From Leisingera aquaemixtae (GTDB lineage Bacteria; Pseudomonadota; Alphaproteobacteria; Rhodobacterales; Rhodobacteraceae), in NCBI RefSeq assembly GCF_019801145.1, contig NZ_JAHVJQ010000014.1, positions 38,991 through 102,990 of the forward strand: 64,000 nt of DNA, read 5' to 3'. The notes under the pieces were generated by a model. That model saw only the letters and a program-made list of their open reading frames with translations. It did no database searches and was not told where the DNA came from. Within the stretch, counting starts at the first letter, position 1. Every line of letters starts with the position of its first letter. The position numbers and the translations under genes were made by a program. This document shows positions 63,921 to 64,000 of the stretch, piece after piece.

Positions 63921-64000
63921 TCAGAACCCGGCCTTGATGCGCTCGAATTCCTTCAGCATCCGGCCTTCCAGTTCCGGGTTGACTGCATCAAAGAACAGGC
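63921..64000 (-). CDS. 3' end of an unidentified gene (cut by window edge)
   Basis: Only the last 26 codons are in the window; they read ...LFFDAVNPELEGRMLKEFERI and end KAGF, then TGA. A strong terminator follows, so this is a genuine gene end. The lysine/glutamate-rich helical tail is like those of ABC solute-binding proteins, but that is a guess. Confidence 0.6.
   Translation of the reverse strand, partial: LFFDAVNPELEGRMLKEFERIKAGF

Overview
The window reads as chromosome from an alphaproteobacterium of the Rhodobacteraceae, Roseobacter group (Leisingera/Phaeobacter/Ruegeria-like). This is inferred from the high GC, many solute-binding-protein transporters (ABC and TRAP), GcvA-type LysR regulators, a Rhodobacter-type sorbitol/mannitol (smo-mtlK) operon, an Entner-Doudoroff operon and a roseobacter-like mix of acyl-CoA and amine catabolism. 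No rRNA, tRNA or CRISPR array was seen.

Layout. 0-3.9 kb: a class III aminotransferase and a non-pyrrolysine MttB-like methyltransferase, divergent from a LysR regulator. 4.3-4.8 kb: broken tyrosine recombinase. 5.0-9.3 kb: agmatine catabolism (aguA, aguB) with a polyamine-type binding protein and a divergent LysR gene. 9.4-16.0 kb: an unassigned catabolic island made of a nitrilase-fold amidase, an M24 protein that has lost its metal ligands, a TRAP transporter, and divergently an Asp/Glu-racemase-fold enzyme plus a GntR regulator. 16.0-17.2 kb: a non-coding stretch with four copies of a 12-bp motif and two minus-strand terminators. 17.2-23.3 kb: a 1687-residue multidomain protein with a possible C-terminal nuclease domain and a 353-residue partner, suggestive of a toxin-immunity pair. 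23.7-24.3 kb: IS3 relics.

24.4-28.8 kb: an operon of secreted and redox-type proteins (beta-propeller-like, Ig-like, GST, hemerythrin, SnoaL-like) divergent from an HxlR regulator. 29.0-32.3 kb: acyl-CoA dehydrogenase, CoA transferase and divergent LysR. 32.9-42.2 kb: a purine/nucleoside salvage locus with two divergent adenine-deaminase paralogues flanking a BMP-type ABC transporter, plus a divergent AraC regulator. 43.2-51.8 kb: LacI regulator, polyol ABC transporter, sorbitol and mannitol dehydrogenases and a sugar kinase. 51.9-57.5 kb: zwf-edd-eda-pgi, preceded by a 22-codon leader ORF. 58.4-63.1 kb: more AT-rich genes: glutamate symporter, membrane-anchored alpha/beta hydrolase and exported Ntn amidase. 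The right edge holds the 3' end of another minus-strand gene.

How it works together: polyols enter through the smo transporter, are oxidised to fructose/hexoses, phosphorylated by the PfkB kinase, isomerised by Pgi and degraded through Zwf-Edd-Eda. The LacI regulator sits at the head and matching palindromes lie before lacI and smoE. The left half is scavenging of nitrogenous compounds (agmatine, unknown amides or cyclic amidines, purines), each module with its own divergent regulator. Short strong hairpins follow the binding-protein gene in three transporter operons. Gene starts were chosen from visible Shine-Dalgarno sequences; functional names rest on motif and family recognition by eye, not on database searches.
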